64,000 nucleotides of DNA from Hemibagrus wyckioides (lineage: Eukaryota > Chordata > Actinopteri > Siluriformes > Bagridae), in contig NC_080732.1 in the NCBI RefSeq assembly GCF_019097595.1, positions 5,607,354 to 5,671,353 of the forward strand, read 5' to 3'. Position numbers and translations under genes: made by a program. Shown here piece by piece: positions 1 to 23,830 of the stretch. Every line of letters begins with the position of its first letter. The stretch's first letter is position 1. The notes beneath the pieces were generated by a model. It searched no databases. It was not told the origin of the DNA and was given only the letters and a program-made list of their open reading frames with translations.

Positions 1-279
1 GGTGTGTATTTGTGTGTATCTGTCTGATAATAAAGTGTCACATGAAAATATAGAATCTTGAAAAAACAAGTACATACACTCACTGTCCACTTTATTAGGA
101 ACATTATCTAACCAGCCAATAACATTTTTGCAGCAAATTAAAAAAGAAAAAGAAAAATCAAGCAGATACAAGTCAAGAGATACAGGTAACACTCACATCA
201 GACATCAGAATGGAGGAAAGAGTGTGATCCCACAGTTAAAACATGTACAAATGTAGGGTTTAACCACATATCTTATTAT

Positions 280-561
280 AATGTTTCAGATAGATACATA
301 GATAGATACAACTTTGTCATTGCAAAGTACAGGCAACGAAATGCCGTTTAGCATCTACCAGAAGTGCAAATAGTAGTGCAGATAAATATGTAAATATGTA
401 CATCAATAAATACGGCTATGTCAGTATGTGCATAGAGAAGTATGTGCAAGTTGTATTTACAGCAGATAAAGTGTTAAGTGTAATTATATATTGTGCAAAA
501 ATGTGTGCATTATGTACATTGTATGTACAACAATAACAGAGATAATATGCAGTGTATATCA

Positions 562-625
<64 letters not shown>

Positions 626-1140
626 ACTAGGTGTAATCTATGAAATTAACAATATTCATTCATTCATTCATTCATTCATTCATTCATTGTCTATACCCGC
701 TTATTCCTAGGACTCCTAGGGTCACGGGGGTCTGCTGGAGCCTATCCCAGCGCACATAGGGCAAAAGGCAGGGGTAAATTAACAATATGTACATTATAAT
801 TATATTATACAGAGAAAATGTAGCAGAATGTACAGGGTGAAGCAGAACTGCAAGATGGTAAGTGTAGTGAGACATCAGTGTCCTAGCGGTGTAGGGTAGA
901 GTACAGACGATTTATGGCTGTGGGGGAAAAAAAACTGGCCCTGAACCTGCTGGTTCTGGAGTGGATGAACCTGTATCTCCTCCTGGATTGAAGGAGGTTG
1001 AACAGTTTATGACCAGGGTGGTGGGAGTCCTTGAGTGCTCTATGCAGACATCTACTATGGTGAAGGGACAGGTAGTTGGGTGCCGATGATGCGTTGGGCG
1101 GTTATCACCAACTTGAAACCCTGCGTGCAGTGTAAAACAA
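280..1140. repeat. Composite of degraded interspersed repeats and two tetranucleotide arrays
   Basis: A mosaic with no gene. Sequence at 300-560 resembles the fish element beginning with a tract about cells 'ACTTTGTCATTGCAAAG'. A (TAGA)n array lies at 562-624 and a (TTCA)n array at 654-688. A block at 690-776 belongs to a common fish repeat with the phrase GGAGCCTATCCCAGC. A GC-richer block at 905-1050 reads like another interspersed repeat. Family names are not assigned; similarity to teleost repeats is from recall. Confidence 0.5.
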
Positions 1141-1420
1141 TAAGACAAAACAGAACAATAGAAACCCTCGTAGGTCTTAATGGTAATGGGATAAATAATG
1201 GCAGGTGTATTGAAAACTTTAATAGTCTCTGTGGCTCTATACTGGTCTTGGTGTCATTTATAGTGTTATTTTCCATTAAGGACCAATAAAACACCTTTGA
1301 TGTAGATATGTTGGTATATACTGGAAACTGAATAGTAAATACGTTTTATAAGCCATATCCATTTCGTTAAATATCTTTAATATTCATTCGAGTCATGACT
1401 GAAGGTGAACGCTCAACTCT

Positions 1421-1660
1421 CGCGTGTTCTCGCGAGAGTAAGCGATGTCGCGATAAGCTGCCAAAAGAGCAATGTTCTGCGTTTTAGTAAACAACATGGC
1501 GCGTCATGGACTCAGTTGGACTTGAGACGTTGCAGTTGACAGCGGAAATTATACGGAGATAACACACATATTCACAATAATCAGCAGCAAATCAGATGCT
1601 TCGCCGTTAACATTGGACCACAGCTGAAAACCAGATAAACGACAGAAGTGTGAAAAGGTA
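1421..1660 (+). promoter_or_regulatory. dcaf11: DCAF11 promoter and probable 5' untranslated exon
   Basis: A CpG-richer island in AT-rich surroundings. The palindrome TCTCGCGAGA lies at 1428-1437 with a partial copy (CTCTCGCG) just upstream. This is the element bound by BANP and historically linked to ZBTB33/Kaiso, found at TATA-less housekeeping promoters. An ACATGGCGCG stretch near 1494 resembles a YY1 site. A probable untranslated exon ends at a donor (AAAAG|GTAAAA) at 1657/1658. If transcription starts upstream of 1496, an upstream ATG there opens a 9-residue reading frame closing at 1525. No TATA box is seen. The start site is inferred, not shown. Confidence 0.6.
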
Positions 1661-2153
1661 AAAAAAAAAAAAATAGACTGTAACTAGCCTTTGTAAACAA
1701 GAAGACGGCATTGCTAGCGTACTGCTAATAAACAAGCAAACAACCGGAAGCGTAAACGTCAGTGATCAAGAAGAAACAGCCCTGCGGTTAGCATCATTTA
1801 TTTATTTTTGTTTTGTTTAAAGATCGAGGTGTGTTTCCTTACTGTCATTTCAGTGATCTACCCTCTCACTCCTGCGTTACGATGAGATTTTGGCACCTTC
1901 TACCTTTGGCATTTTCTATTCTTGAACTAAGATCGAGCTTCCTGACATTTCCCATGCCTTGCATTTGGTTCAGAAGTGCTGCCTTAAAATAATTATAATT
2001 ATCAGTATCATTAAATAATTAACTGCCTTGGGTTGGGTTTTGGGAACTGAGTTCACAATCACACATCTACTGATCATTGCTCGCTATTGGAGTTGCAGTA
2101 AATATAGTTCATGTGTTCTGCATCCTTGCATTTGTCTACTAGGTGCTCGGTCT

Positions 2154-15730
<13,577 letters not shown>

Positions 15731-15739
15731 ACTGGCCGA

Positions 15740-15771
<32 letters not shown>

Positions 15772-15813
15772 ATTCTGAAATTATGTAGGTTACGTTTTCC
15801 TGCTGGCCAAAAG

Positions 15814-15819
15814 AATAAA
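15814..15819 (+). terminator. dcaf11: DCAF11 polyadenylation signal
   Basis: AATAAA 84 bp after the stop codon, followed within 15 bp by an A-rich run. It implies a short 3' UTR that includes the TG microsatellite at about 15746-15771. Confidence 0.7.
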
Positions 15820-15839
15820 ACTGCACAAAAAAAAAAACC

Positions 15840-16199
15840 AACAACAGGGCGACACGCAAACTCAGTAATGTTTATTACGCGCACTATAGATCTTTGTTTC
15901 TTATGTTGAAGCTCGGACTTTCAAATGCTGTTAAAACCTTATACTCAGATGGTAAAGTTTGACACAGCGACATTATTTACATCCCACACAGTAAAAATAG
16001 TGATAAAAAATAATGATGATTTATTATGTTATTGCTTATTGTCTCCACATAAGCGAATACACAGCTTTAAAAAAAACAAAAAAACAAAACAAATGACGGC
16101 TGTGTTAAAGCTGAATAATCTAAAACATGGTAATAGTGTTAATGTTGATGATAAAGGGATGTGTTATTACAGAGTGTAACATGAAAGAGTGACGATTAG

Positions 16200-16234
<35 letters not shown>

Positions 16235-16503
16235 TGTGTGTATGAGAGAGCGAATGGGTGTCTGAATATGTCACTGATATTTGTTCTCGCATCTCTCCAG
16301 ACTGCATTTGTAAATTATTAACAAAGTTAATTAAAATCCTTTTTCAATCTTGAGTCAGAACTTGTTAATGGTGTATCTATATGTGTATTATAGGCGTGTT
16401 TAACATACAGTATAATTTCACCTTTCACACATTGTCAATACCAATATGTTCTAAAGAAGATTTTAAAATGGGTGTTATGGATGTTTATAGCTCTTCAGAT
16501 CAC

Positions 16504-16541
<38 letters not shown>

Positions 16542-18030
16542 TATTCGGTAGTCGGTTGGCACCCTATCCATGGTGTCCCCTTCCTTGTGTCCCAAGTTTC
16601 ACTGAGATTTTCACTCCAGGCTCCCCATGACTCTATGTAGGATAAGAGCTACAGGAAATGGCTCAAAGTCAAAGAAGCTTTATTGTCACTTCAACCATAT
16701 ATAGCTGATGCAGTACACAGTGAAGTGAAATAACGTTCCTCCTGGACCAGAGGTGCTACACAGAACAAAAGCAAAAAGTACAGGTGACGCGGAAAAACAT
16801 AGAACTAAACTATTCCTACAAGGTGCATTCTTTAGAAACTAAACATAAAAGATAAGTGCACAAGACAGATGACAAGACAAGGCGCTGACTCAAAAAACAG
16901 TGTTAACAGTGGGTGCAAAGACGGATAGAAACAGGTTAGGACAATGAATATAGCAGCAGAAGTAATTAAGTTAAAAACCAGATACATTTAATTAAAGCGA
17001 CCTGTGTATTTAAATAATCAAAAGTGAACAGTTATAAATATCCAAAGTGATGTGTACATGTAAACAAGATCAATGTAAAAGTGACGTGTGCATGTAAACA
17101 AGACGAATTTTGTGTGTGTGTGTGTGTGTGTGTCCAGCTGACTGGAAAAATGAAACTGCACTGTGAATAAGGATTTTGTAGGGTGTCTCATGCAAATTGT
17201 TTTAAAATGGCTTAACTATATATTCACCAGCAAGTTTAATATACAATAATGGTTAAAATCTTACCCATACTACCTATCTGTTAACAGTAACAACACAGCT
17301 GGCTGAAGAGACTTCAGTACCATTGAGGAGCTCTTGAATGTTGCAGGGACATTTTTGATGTGGTAGAGAGCTCTATGAGTTAAACTAAATGTTGAGTTAA
17401 TTGCATATTGCAACTTTACTTTGCATATGCACTAGGTGTATGTGTTCATGCAGCCAAATGTTTACTGTTATCAAAACCATTTCTCATTGGTGGTTGTTGT
17501 TGTTGTGAAGTATCACATCTGTCACGTGTTCTTAGCGGCTCAAAATTATTTGCTGTACCATAATTCTGTCCTTCTCAACTATGAATATAATAATGCGTGT
17601 TTCTCTTTGTTATTCACTTGAACAGTTTGGTTTTTGATTGAAGGAGTAATGCGGGTTTCTTTACCTGATAAAATGCAGGGATGTACGTTATAATAATACA
17701 GAACAATGTGCTTACAGTTATTTTTTTTTACATTTATGTAAATGCATGTACAATATTTGTACAAGTGAATAAATATTAAGCCAGTGCAGCCTGAACCCTA
17801 ACCCTAGACTGTTGTCTAACAATATATTAAGGACTAGTTACATTTACAACCGGCCATTAGAGAACAACCATAATGCTGGTGTGGCCCCGGAGTGAAAACG
17901 AGTTTGACGTCCTGCTGTAGTATGCAAGATGTTGGTGATACTGGAACACTACAATCTCTGTGATCTCTTATCCACAACATTTTCTTAGAAAGATAGGTTA
18001 GAGAAAATCAGAGTATATAATCGTTATATT
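15840..18030. other. DCAF11-triplet intergenic region
   Basis: No gene seen. It contains TG microsatellites at about 16204-16232, 16505-16540 and 17110-17132. A block at 16660-16960 beginning GAAGCTTTATTGTCACTTCA resembles the 3' end of a common fish retroelement. The remainder is AT-rich unique-looking sequence. Confidence 0.5.
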
Positions 18031-18157
18031 AAAGTTACACATTATAGGTTTTATTAAAAGAAACGAAAGATTTCTATTTCAGTATTGAGTTATAAATTGT
18101 AGTTTAAAAGATTGTAGTTTATGTTTGATCTACCCTGGCATTAATATCCGCTCAGTA

Positions 18158-18249
18158 GATATTAAAAGCTAAAGCTAAAGCTGCTTTGAGACAATGCTCT
18201 TTGTTAAAAGCGCTATACAAATAAAATTGAACTGAATTGATTTGAATAG
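18158..18249 (+). mobile_element. Solo LINE 3' tail inserted in copy 1 only
   Basis: Sequence with GCTGCTTTGAGACAATG and CGCTATACAAATAAAATTGA matches the 3' end of the LINE at 11.9 kb. The corresponding position in copy 2 (about 23678) reads straight through from CTCAGTAGA to GTGGTGTATAATG. It is therefore either an insertion after duplication or a loss from copy 2. Confidence 0.75.
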
Positions 18250-18484
18250 AGTGGTGTATAATGATGATTCTTATAGATTTCTGTGGACAAGCTTCATATG
18301 AAGCATCGAGTCAATCAGTTGTAAGTTTGTGCTTGGTGAGACACGGTATAATATCCTAGAAAAAAAAAAAAAAATTGGAAACCATGGAAACGATGACGCT
18401 TCGAATCGGAATAGGAATTGGAATCGGGTATCTAGGCAACGGAGAGTCAGAACGAGCGGCGGACTTTACAGCGACCAGCAGCGA

Positions 18485-18487
18485 CTC

Positions 18488-18524
<37 letters not shown>

Positions 18525-18598
18525 CAACTTTGTGATCGAGAGAGAGAGAGACAACTTTGTGATCGAGAGAGAGAGAGAGAGAGAGAGAGAACTTTGTG

Positions 18599-18644
<46 letters not shown>

Positions 18645-18683
18645 ATCATCTTTATGAAGAACTTTTCCTGTTTGGATAAGAAG
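18485..18683 (+). promoter_or_regulatory. Copy 1 probable 5' UTR exon after GA microsatellite
   Basis: GA runs alternate with the phrase AACTTTGTGATCGAGAGA (three times), then TTTTATCATCTTTATGAAGAAC leads to a donor AAGAAG|GTAAAC at 18683/18684. The same donor is conserved in copies 2 and 3. Upstream, copies 1 and 3 share a GC-richer segment with CCATGGAAACG and AACGAGCGGCGGAC (about 18383-18486), likely core promoter or UTR; copy 2 lacks it. Confidence 0.45.
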
Positions 18684-19079
18684 GTAAACTGAAGGATATT
18701 TTAACAGCCCAGCTTGTAACGGACTTAACTCGTTTTTTAAGCTAACAAACTAAAACATTAGCGGTTTTTTAATGTTCTTGACTGTTTTCAAGTAACTAAT
18801 TTCACCCGTTTTAATATTCATAAATAACGAAACTCATCCCAGTCGCTTACAGAAAGCTAATTGTCGTTAGCCCATTATCTTCGTTAATAGTCATGTAGTT
18901 AATGTACGTTTATAACTGAGTGTAATGTTAGCCTAGCTAAACCCTTTAGAGTTTTATATCTCGGTGTAATGTTAAAACTGTTGTCTAAAATAAGATGTTT
19001 GTCACCGACTGTGCCGTGAGGAAACTTTTTTTCTTTGCTTCAGCTATTGATTTACATCGCTAATAACTTTAATTAGTTC

Positions 19080-19300
19080 ATCTCCCGAGTCACTTGTTCA
19101 TCACGTGACCGCCTCATATACTTATGCAGTCTGTTCATTCGCTCGTCACGTGATCGCCTCATAAGCTTATGCAGTCTGTTCATTCGCTCATCACGTGACC
19201 GCTTCCTGTATCGGTATTTTTTTTATTATTATTTAGTTCCATCACATATAAGTACAAAACAAGAAGTATAGGGCAGATATGAAACAATGTCATACAGTTT
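19080..19300 (+). promoter_or_regulatory. Copy-1-specific intronic insert with three TCACGTGA E-boxes
   Basis: Three repeats of about 50 bp each contain TCACGTGA, or the variant TCACGTGAC, near 19102, 19147 and 19192. They are followed by TATA-like and A/T-rich sequence. Copies 2 and 3 jump across this region directly. CACGTG palindromes are bound by USF, MITF/TFE and MYC-family bHLH-ZIP factors; function here is inferred only. Confidence 0.5.
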
Positions 19301-19523
19301 AAAGTAAGTACAACAAAACATAAAGTGAGTCGGCGAGTCGGTTCATTGATTCGATTTTTGATGTGAACCCCTTAATGCACGTTGGGAACTAAGTCGAGGA
19401 GTCGACTCGTACCGATTCGAGGAGTCGACTCCTTTGTGAACTACACATCATTTTGCACATGGACAAGAATGAATAAAGAGAGTATGGATGAAAAGTTAAT
19501 TGAACTGTGCACCTTTTCGGCAG

Positions 19524-21711
19524 ATGCAGCAGTATCAAATGGACATTCCTGTGGAAAGAACATCTGACTTTATTCTTGGTAAAGTTTCCCTCTCATTTTT
19601 TTAATATTACATTGGTAAAATATTAATTTATTATGTATAGGGTTGTACTTTTTCTGATTTGGGACAGGGCCTGAGGTGTTATTAATTATATATTGGGTCT
19701 TTTATTTTAGATGGAGAATTTTGTCCAGCCTTTTATCCCGAATATGATGGTTATCTCCTCCTGCAGCAAAAGGAGCGTAAACTGGTAAGTAATAAAAAGT
19801 TCTACTAGAATAGCAGATATCCAGCTGGATTTATCATGTTAATGTTCTGTGCTCACGTATCAAGCATGTACCCTAATTCATTACAGATTACAATCACGGA
19901 CCCTAACGACCCAAATCGGGACGTCATGGCCGAGCTCTTTGGAGAAAGGCTGTCGTCTGCACTGACAGCAACTCCTGTCCCTGAATGCAGCGACGTTGTG
20001 GAGACTCCAGTGACCTCAACCCCAAAGGAGGCGGAGTCTAACACTGCCCCTGCTTCGGAGGTGAATATTGAGCTGGACAGTTTTACAGTGTACTACAAAA
20101 ATACTACACAGGAGGAAATATACAAATTCACTCCAGCTGTTTTAGTGCTGTTGTGTGTAATATTACTTTATTCCAGTTTAGAAACATTATGATGAATCTT
20201 TGTGTGTTATTTCTCATACTCTTCAGACAAGGCAAAAACTCCACAAGAGACCAGGCCTGCTCCTCTTCTCTATCCCTCCCAAGGGAGAAATGCACCAGAA
20301 AAGGATAGAGAAAGCCAACACATGGAAGAGAAAGATCCTAAACCAGACTGAGGTGCACAAGGTAGAACAGAGTTTTTATCCCATTTTTATTTACTAAAAC
20401 ACTTTTCTTGTCTTGGACTGTTTACGGTGTTCAATGCAAAGTGTTAATCAAAGTGCATAATGCTGTTTTAACTTTATTTGTTTTGACTTTTATCGAGAAT
20501 ATATACACATTACTTTAGGAACAAGTTTTATGTGTTAGCTGTCTTTAACTTAACTGTCTAAATACTGAATGACTTAATACTGGAAAATATTAAAGCCTTA
20601 TTTAGTCCAGTAGATTTAGTGCTGTAGCTTGTACTATTACTTTATTGTAATTTTGAAACATTAACTTGAACTTGTATGTGTTCTCCCTCTGACTCCTCGG
20701 ATCCCTGAAAAAGCCTGTAGAGCCAGTCACTTTCTGCATCCCTCTATCTGAGGAACAGGAAGAGGAGGCAAAGAAAGCCGAAATGGTTTTTGGTGAATTG
20801 GACGAACAACGGACAGCTACACCCCCTGCAGAAGGAGACACTGTGGATGTGCCTGCCCCTCTAAATACCACACCACCAAAGGATGCAGAGCCTGGAGAAC
20901 ACTTGGCTGAACACCTGACAGCTACACCCCCTGCAGAAGGAGACACTGTGGATGTGCCTGCCCCTCTAAATACCACACCACCAAAGGACACAGAGCCTGG
21001 AGAACACTTGGCTGAACACCTGACAGCTACTCCCCCTGCAGGAGGAGACATTGTGGATGTCCCTGCCCCTCTAAACACCACACCAACAAAGGAGGCTGAG
21101 CCAAACACAGCCCCTGCTTCAGAGGTGAATATTGAGCTGGACAATTTCCCAGTGTATTATAACCATTAAACACTACACAGGAGGAAATATACAAATTCCA
21201 CTCCAGCTGTTTTAGTGCTGTTGTGAGTAATATTACTTTATTTCAGTTTAGAAACATTGTGATGAATCTTTGTGTGATGTCTTTCAGACTAGTCAGTCAG
21301 AGCAAAATCTGTGCAAGAGACCAGGCCTGGAAAGGAAACAGAAAAAGGCAGAGAAAGCCAACCTGCGGAAGAAAAAAGAACAAAAGCAGACTGAGGTGCG
21401 CAAGGTAGAACAGAGTTTTTAACCTATTGTTATTAACTGAAACACTTTTCTTGACTTTCTGAACTTTCTTTGTAGTTTTGAAACATTACATTGACCCTGT
21501 GTGTGTTCTCCCTCAGACTCTGTCCCAGAAAAAAACCCTCAAACCCTGCATCCGCTTACCGGGAGAAAAGGACAAGGAGGTGAAGAACTCAAAAAACACT
21601 TACAAGGAAAAGAAACGAGTCCGCTTCTGCCTCCCTCCAACCAGTGAAGTAGAGCAGAAGGATGAAAAGAAGAAAAATGGCAGTAAAAAGAGATCTGGAA
21701 GGTCGGACTAG
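19524..21711 (+). CDS. Unrecognised repeat-containing protein, tandem copy 1
   Basis: I do not recognise this family. Predicted exons 19524-19578, 19711-19784, 19887-20087, 20227-20361, 20714-21151, 21288-21404 and 21517-21711 stay in phase and give 404 residues. The start is an ATG right after a CAG acceptor. The N-terminus (MQQYQMDIPVERTSDFILDG) is followed by DPNDPNRDVMAELFGERL. A low-complexity Thr/Pro/Glu section holds three 35-residue modules (TATPPAEGDTVDVPAPLN). The C-terminus is Lys-rich. Short motifs recur: KRPGLLLFSIP, EPVTFCIP, KRVRFCLP; the last fits the RVxF PP1-docking consensus. Three exons begin with Thr-x-x-x followed by a basic stretch, so exon and intron were duplicated within the gene. 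No signal peptide or membrane segment is evident. The acceptor at 20713 is weak and the donor at 20087 has an alternative near 20158. Confidence 0.6.
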
Positions 21712-21769
21712 TCACACTTGACTATCCAACATGACTAGTTTCCACGCCCTGTAAATATGTAAATAGTAG

Positions 21770-21775
21770 AATAAA
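21770..21775 (+). terminator. Copy 1 polyadenylation signal
   Basis: AATAAA 58 bp after the stop codon, conserved in all three copies (26259-26264 and 34157-34162). Confidence 0.65.
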
Positions 21776-22419
21776 GTTTTGTGACAGTATCTCAATGCTG
21801 GTTGTGTGAAATGCCTTCTGAAAGCTGATTGGCTGAAGTCTGCCATGTTTCTGAAGTTAGTCAGTAGTGATTATAAATCCAGTTACAGATTGATGCAGCA
21901 CACCAAATTCATCTGCTTCTGAGAAATGACTATTTCAACTTAACTCTGACTCTTTTCATATTTCAAAACTTTACAGATCATCTCAGAATCCTATCTATAT
22001 ATCTCACACTATGTGGTTTGGGTAATTCTGTGAAGGTGTTCATGAAGTACAGCTGTTTGAGTAAACCAGCTCCATCCACTTGTGGTAGACAGACTGTTTA
22101 CATATTTCACTCTTTTTTCACAATTTTATTCCAAAAAAAAATCTATGGAATAGTTTGGAAAAGTTGGTTTTACATATTATTTAAATGACTGTAAATTGGA
22201 ATAAATTTGTCCCGCCACTCCAATTTACAATCATTTAAATAATACATACGTACCTAACCCATACGTGGTTCCAGCTACTAAATTGTGAGCCCATATTAGT
22301 ATGGTGAAAATCTAAGATACCAGTCAGTGTGGACAGGACAGGGAAACTTTGATTATATCTGAAAGACCTTCTGTTGTGTGACCATGTTTTAATAACCCTA
22401 AGAATAAATGGGTTTTCTT

Positions 22420-22640
22420 TTACCTTTCGGCTTTCTGGTCTAATAAATTGATCAGAGAAACTGGGTTACAAAATTGTTGTTCTACATCTACCCACAGAGC
22501 TTCTTTAGGTTTCTGTATCCAGCTGAGGAAGATCCTGGCCTGTACTGCCCATACATAATATTTACGGTTTGGGAGAGCCCATCCATCTTCATCAGTGGGC
22601 AGTTTTAAAGTCTTTTGGTGTACAGTATACTGTATATATG
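22420..22640 (-). mobile_element. L1-like LINE ORF2 relic within the tandem unit
   Basis: Minus-strand translation gives GWALPNRKYYVWAVQARIFL then SWIQKPKEALWVDVEQQFC, resembling the C-terminal region of L1/Tx1-type ORF2 (pattern G-ALPN--YYYWA---). The same relic recurs at 26888-27080 and 34806-35010, so it was carried in the duplication unit. Confidence 0.55.
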
Positions 22641-22734
22641 AATGCTGACTTTGGACTTGAAACAAAATGAACCATAAAAAGTAACCACTGAATCTACTTA
22701 ATAAAAGCTTGCAAATTTGAGTAATATTGGCAAA

Positions 22735-23056
22735 TTGACTGGGTTGATGGTAGTGTAATAATGGACACTGCGAGCCAGATGTGTGGTCACTCAAGGCTTC
22801 TTCTTTTTATTGTCTGTGACAAACAGGACCATTGGTTGGTTATAATAACCCTAATTACATTTTTCACTGAATTACCGTCAACATATAATGGTCATAAATC
22901 TAAATAAAACAACATACAAGAGAAAATGAAATATAAAACTGTACATTTCATTAATCACATCAACGCAGTGAAACAATGACCTTAAGTGACCTATATTTTA
23001 TATATTTTAGTAAAGGAGATAGAACGCAAATCTTAAATGACAACACGTAACTCACG
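22735..23056. repeat. 322-bp segment shared between downstream of copy 1 and upstream of copy 3
   Basis: Starts TGACTGGGTTGATGGTAGTG and ends at GACAACACGTAACTCA. A nearly identical copy occupies 31022-31344, immediately before the copy 3 5' region. It marks a breakpoint of the segmental duplication. Confidence 0.8.
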
Positions 23057-23570
23057 CGCTAATGCCAGCGCCTTATGCTAGCGCTGGCGGCTAATGCTAG
23101 CGCCTAATGATTTTGCACACAGAAACAAGAAAACAGAATAAAACACACATGCCTGTGACAAACAGGACCATTGGTTGGTTATAATAACAGCTCACGAGGA
23201 CACACAACAGTCTTAAATAAAATAAAAACAGGTTTAAAGTTTACAAGCAACACACTTTTTGTTTTACAACACAATTTTATCTTGACTCAAAAATAAGAGG
23301 ACTGGGAGCTAACGGACAAAATGGTAACAATTTGTGAAACACAAGAGTCCAGTTTTGTGCTCAAAACAATGCAAAAACACAGTAAATAAGACAGTGTCCA
23401 TCGAAGCAACTGACCAGCAGCGAGGTTTCACAAGACTGCTGCTGATTACAGAGCACCGCCCCCTAATGTAATAAGCATCAACAACCAACGGCCAGTTTTC
23501 CCAATTTATGTAAGGATTTAACTCATTATTTTAACTCCGCTACGTCTAATTATAATCGTAATACTGAAAC
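23056..23570. other. Spacer between tandem copies 1 and 2
   Basis: No coding signal. A short cluster of GCTAGCGC/GCCAGCGC near 23055-23105 and a repeat of the CTGTGACAAACAGGACCATTGG phrase (22815 and 23153) stand out. Confidence 0.4.
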
Positions 23571-23788
23571 TAGGTTTATTAAAATAAATGAAAGATTTCT
23601 ATTTCAGTATTGAGCTATAAATTGTAGTTTGAGAGATTTATGTTTGATCTATCCTGGCATTAATATCTGCTCAGTAGAGTGGTGTATAATGATGATTCTT
23701 ATAGATTTCTGTGGACAAGCTTCACACGAAGCATCGAGTCAATCAGTAAGTTTGTGCTTGGTGAGACACGGTATAATATCCTAAAAAA

Positions 23789-23830
<42 letters not shown>

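Larger units (their letters stand above)
18030..22735 (+). repeat. Tandem gene-block copy 1
   Basis: First of three near-identical blocks, each with a GA-rich 5' region, an eight- or seven-exon gene and a downstream flank including an L1-like relic. Identity by eye is very high through exons and introns alike, pointing to recent duplication. Copy-1-specific changes are a LINE 3' tail at about 18158-18249, an insert at about 19080-19300 with three CACGTG sites, and an extra intron. Confidence 0.9.

Noticed and set aside
18356..18649. Leu/Ser-rich frames on the minus strand at the GA tracts
   Set aside because: Translation of (CT)n; no coding evidence.
19836..20192. Single-exon 118-residue gene in each tandem block, with a C-terminal hydrophobic stretch
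   Set aside because: Its first residues are intronic; the acceptor at 19886 and phase with neighbouring exons support an internal exon, and the hydrophobic tail is intron read-through.
20602..21144. Gly/Val/Ser-rich 180-residue antisense frame opposite the Thr/Pro modules
   Set aside because: Shadow of the 105-bp coding repeat on the opposite strand; the sense strand has splice sites and phase.
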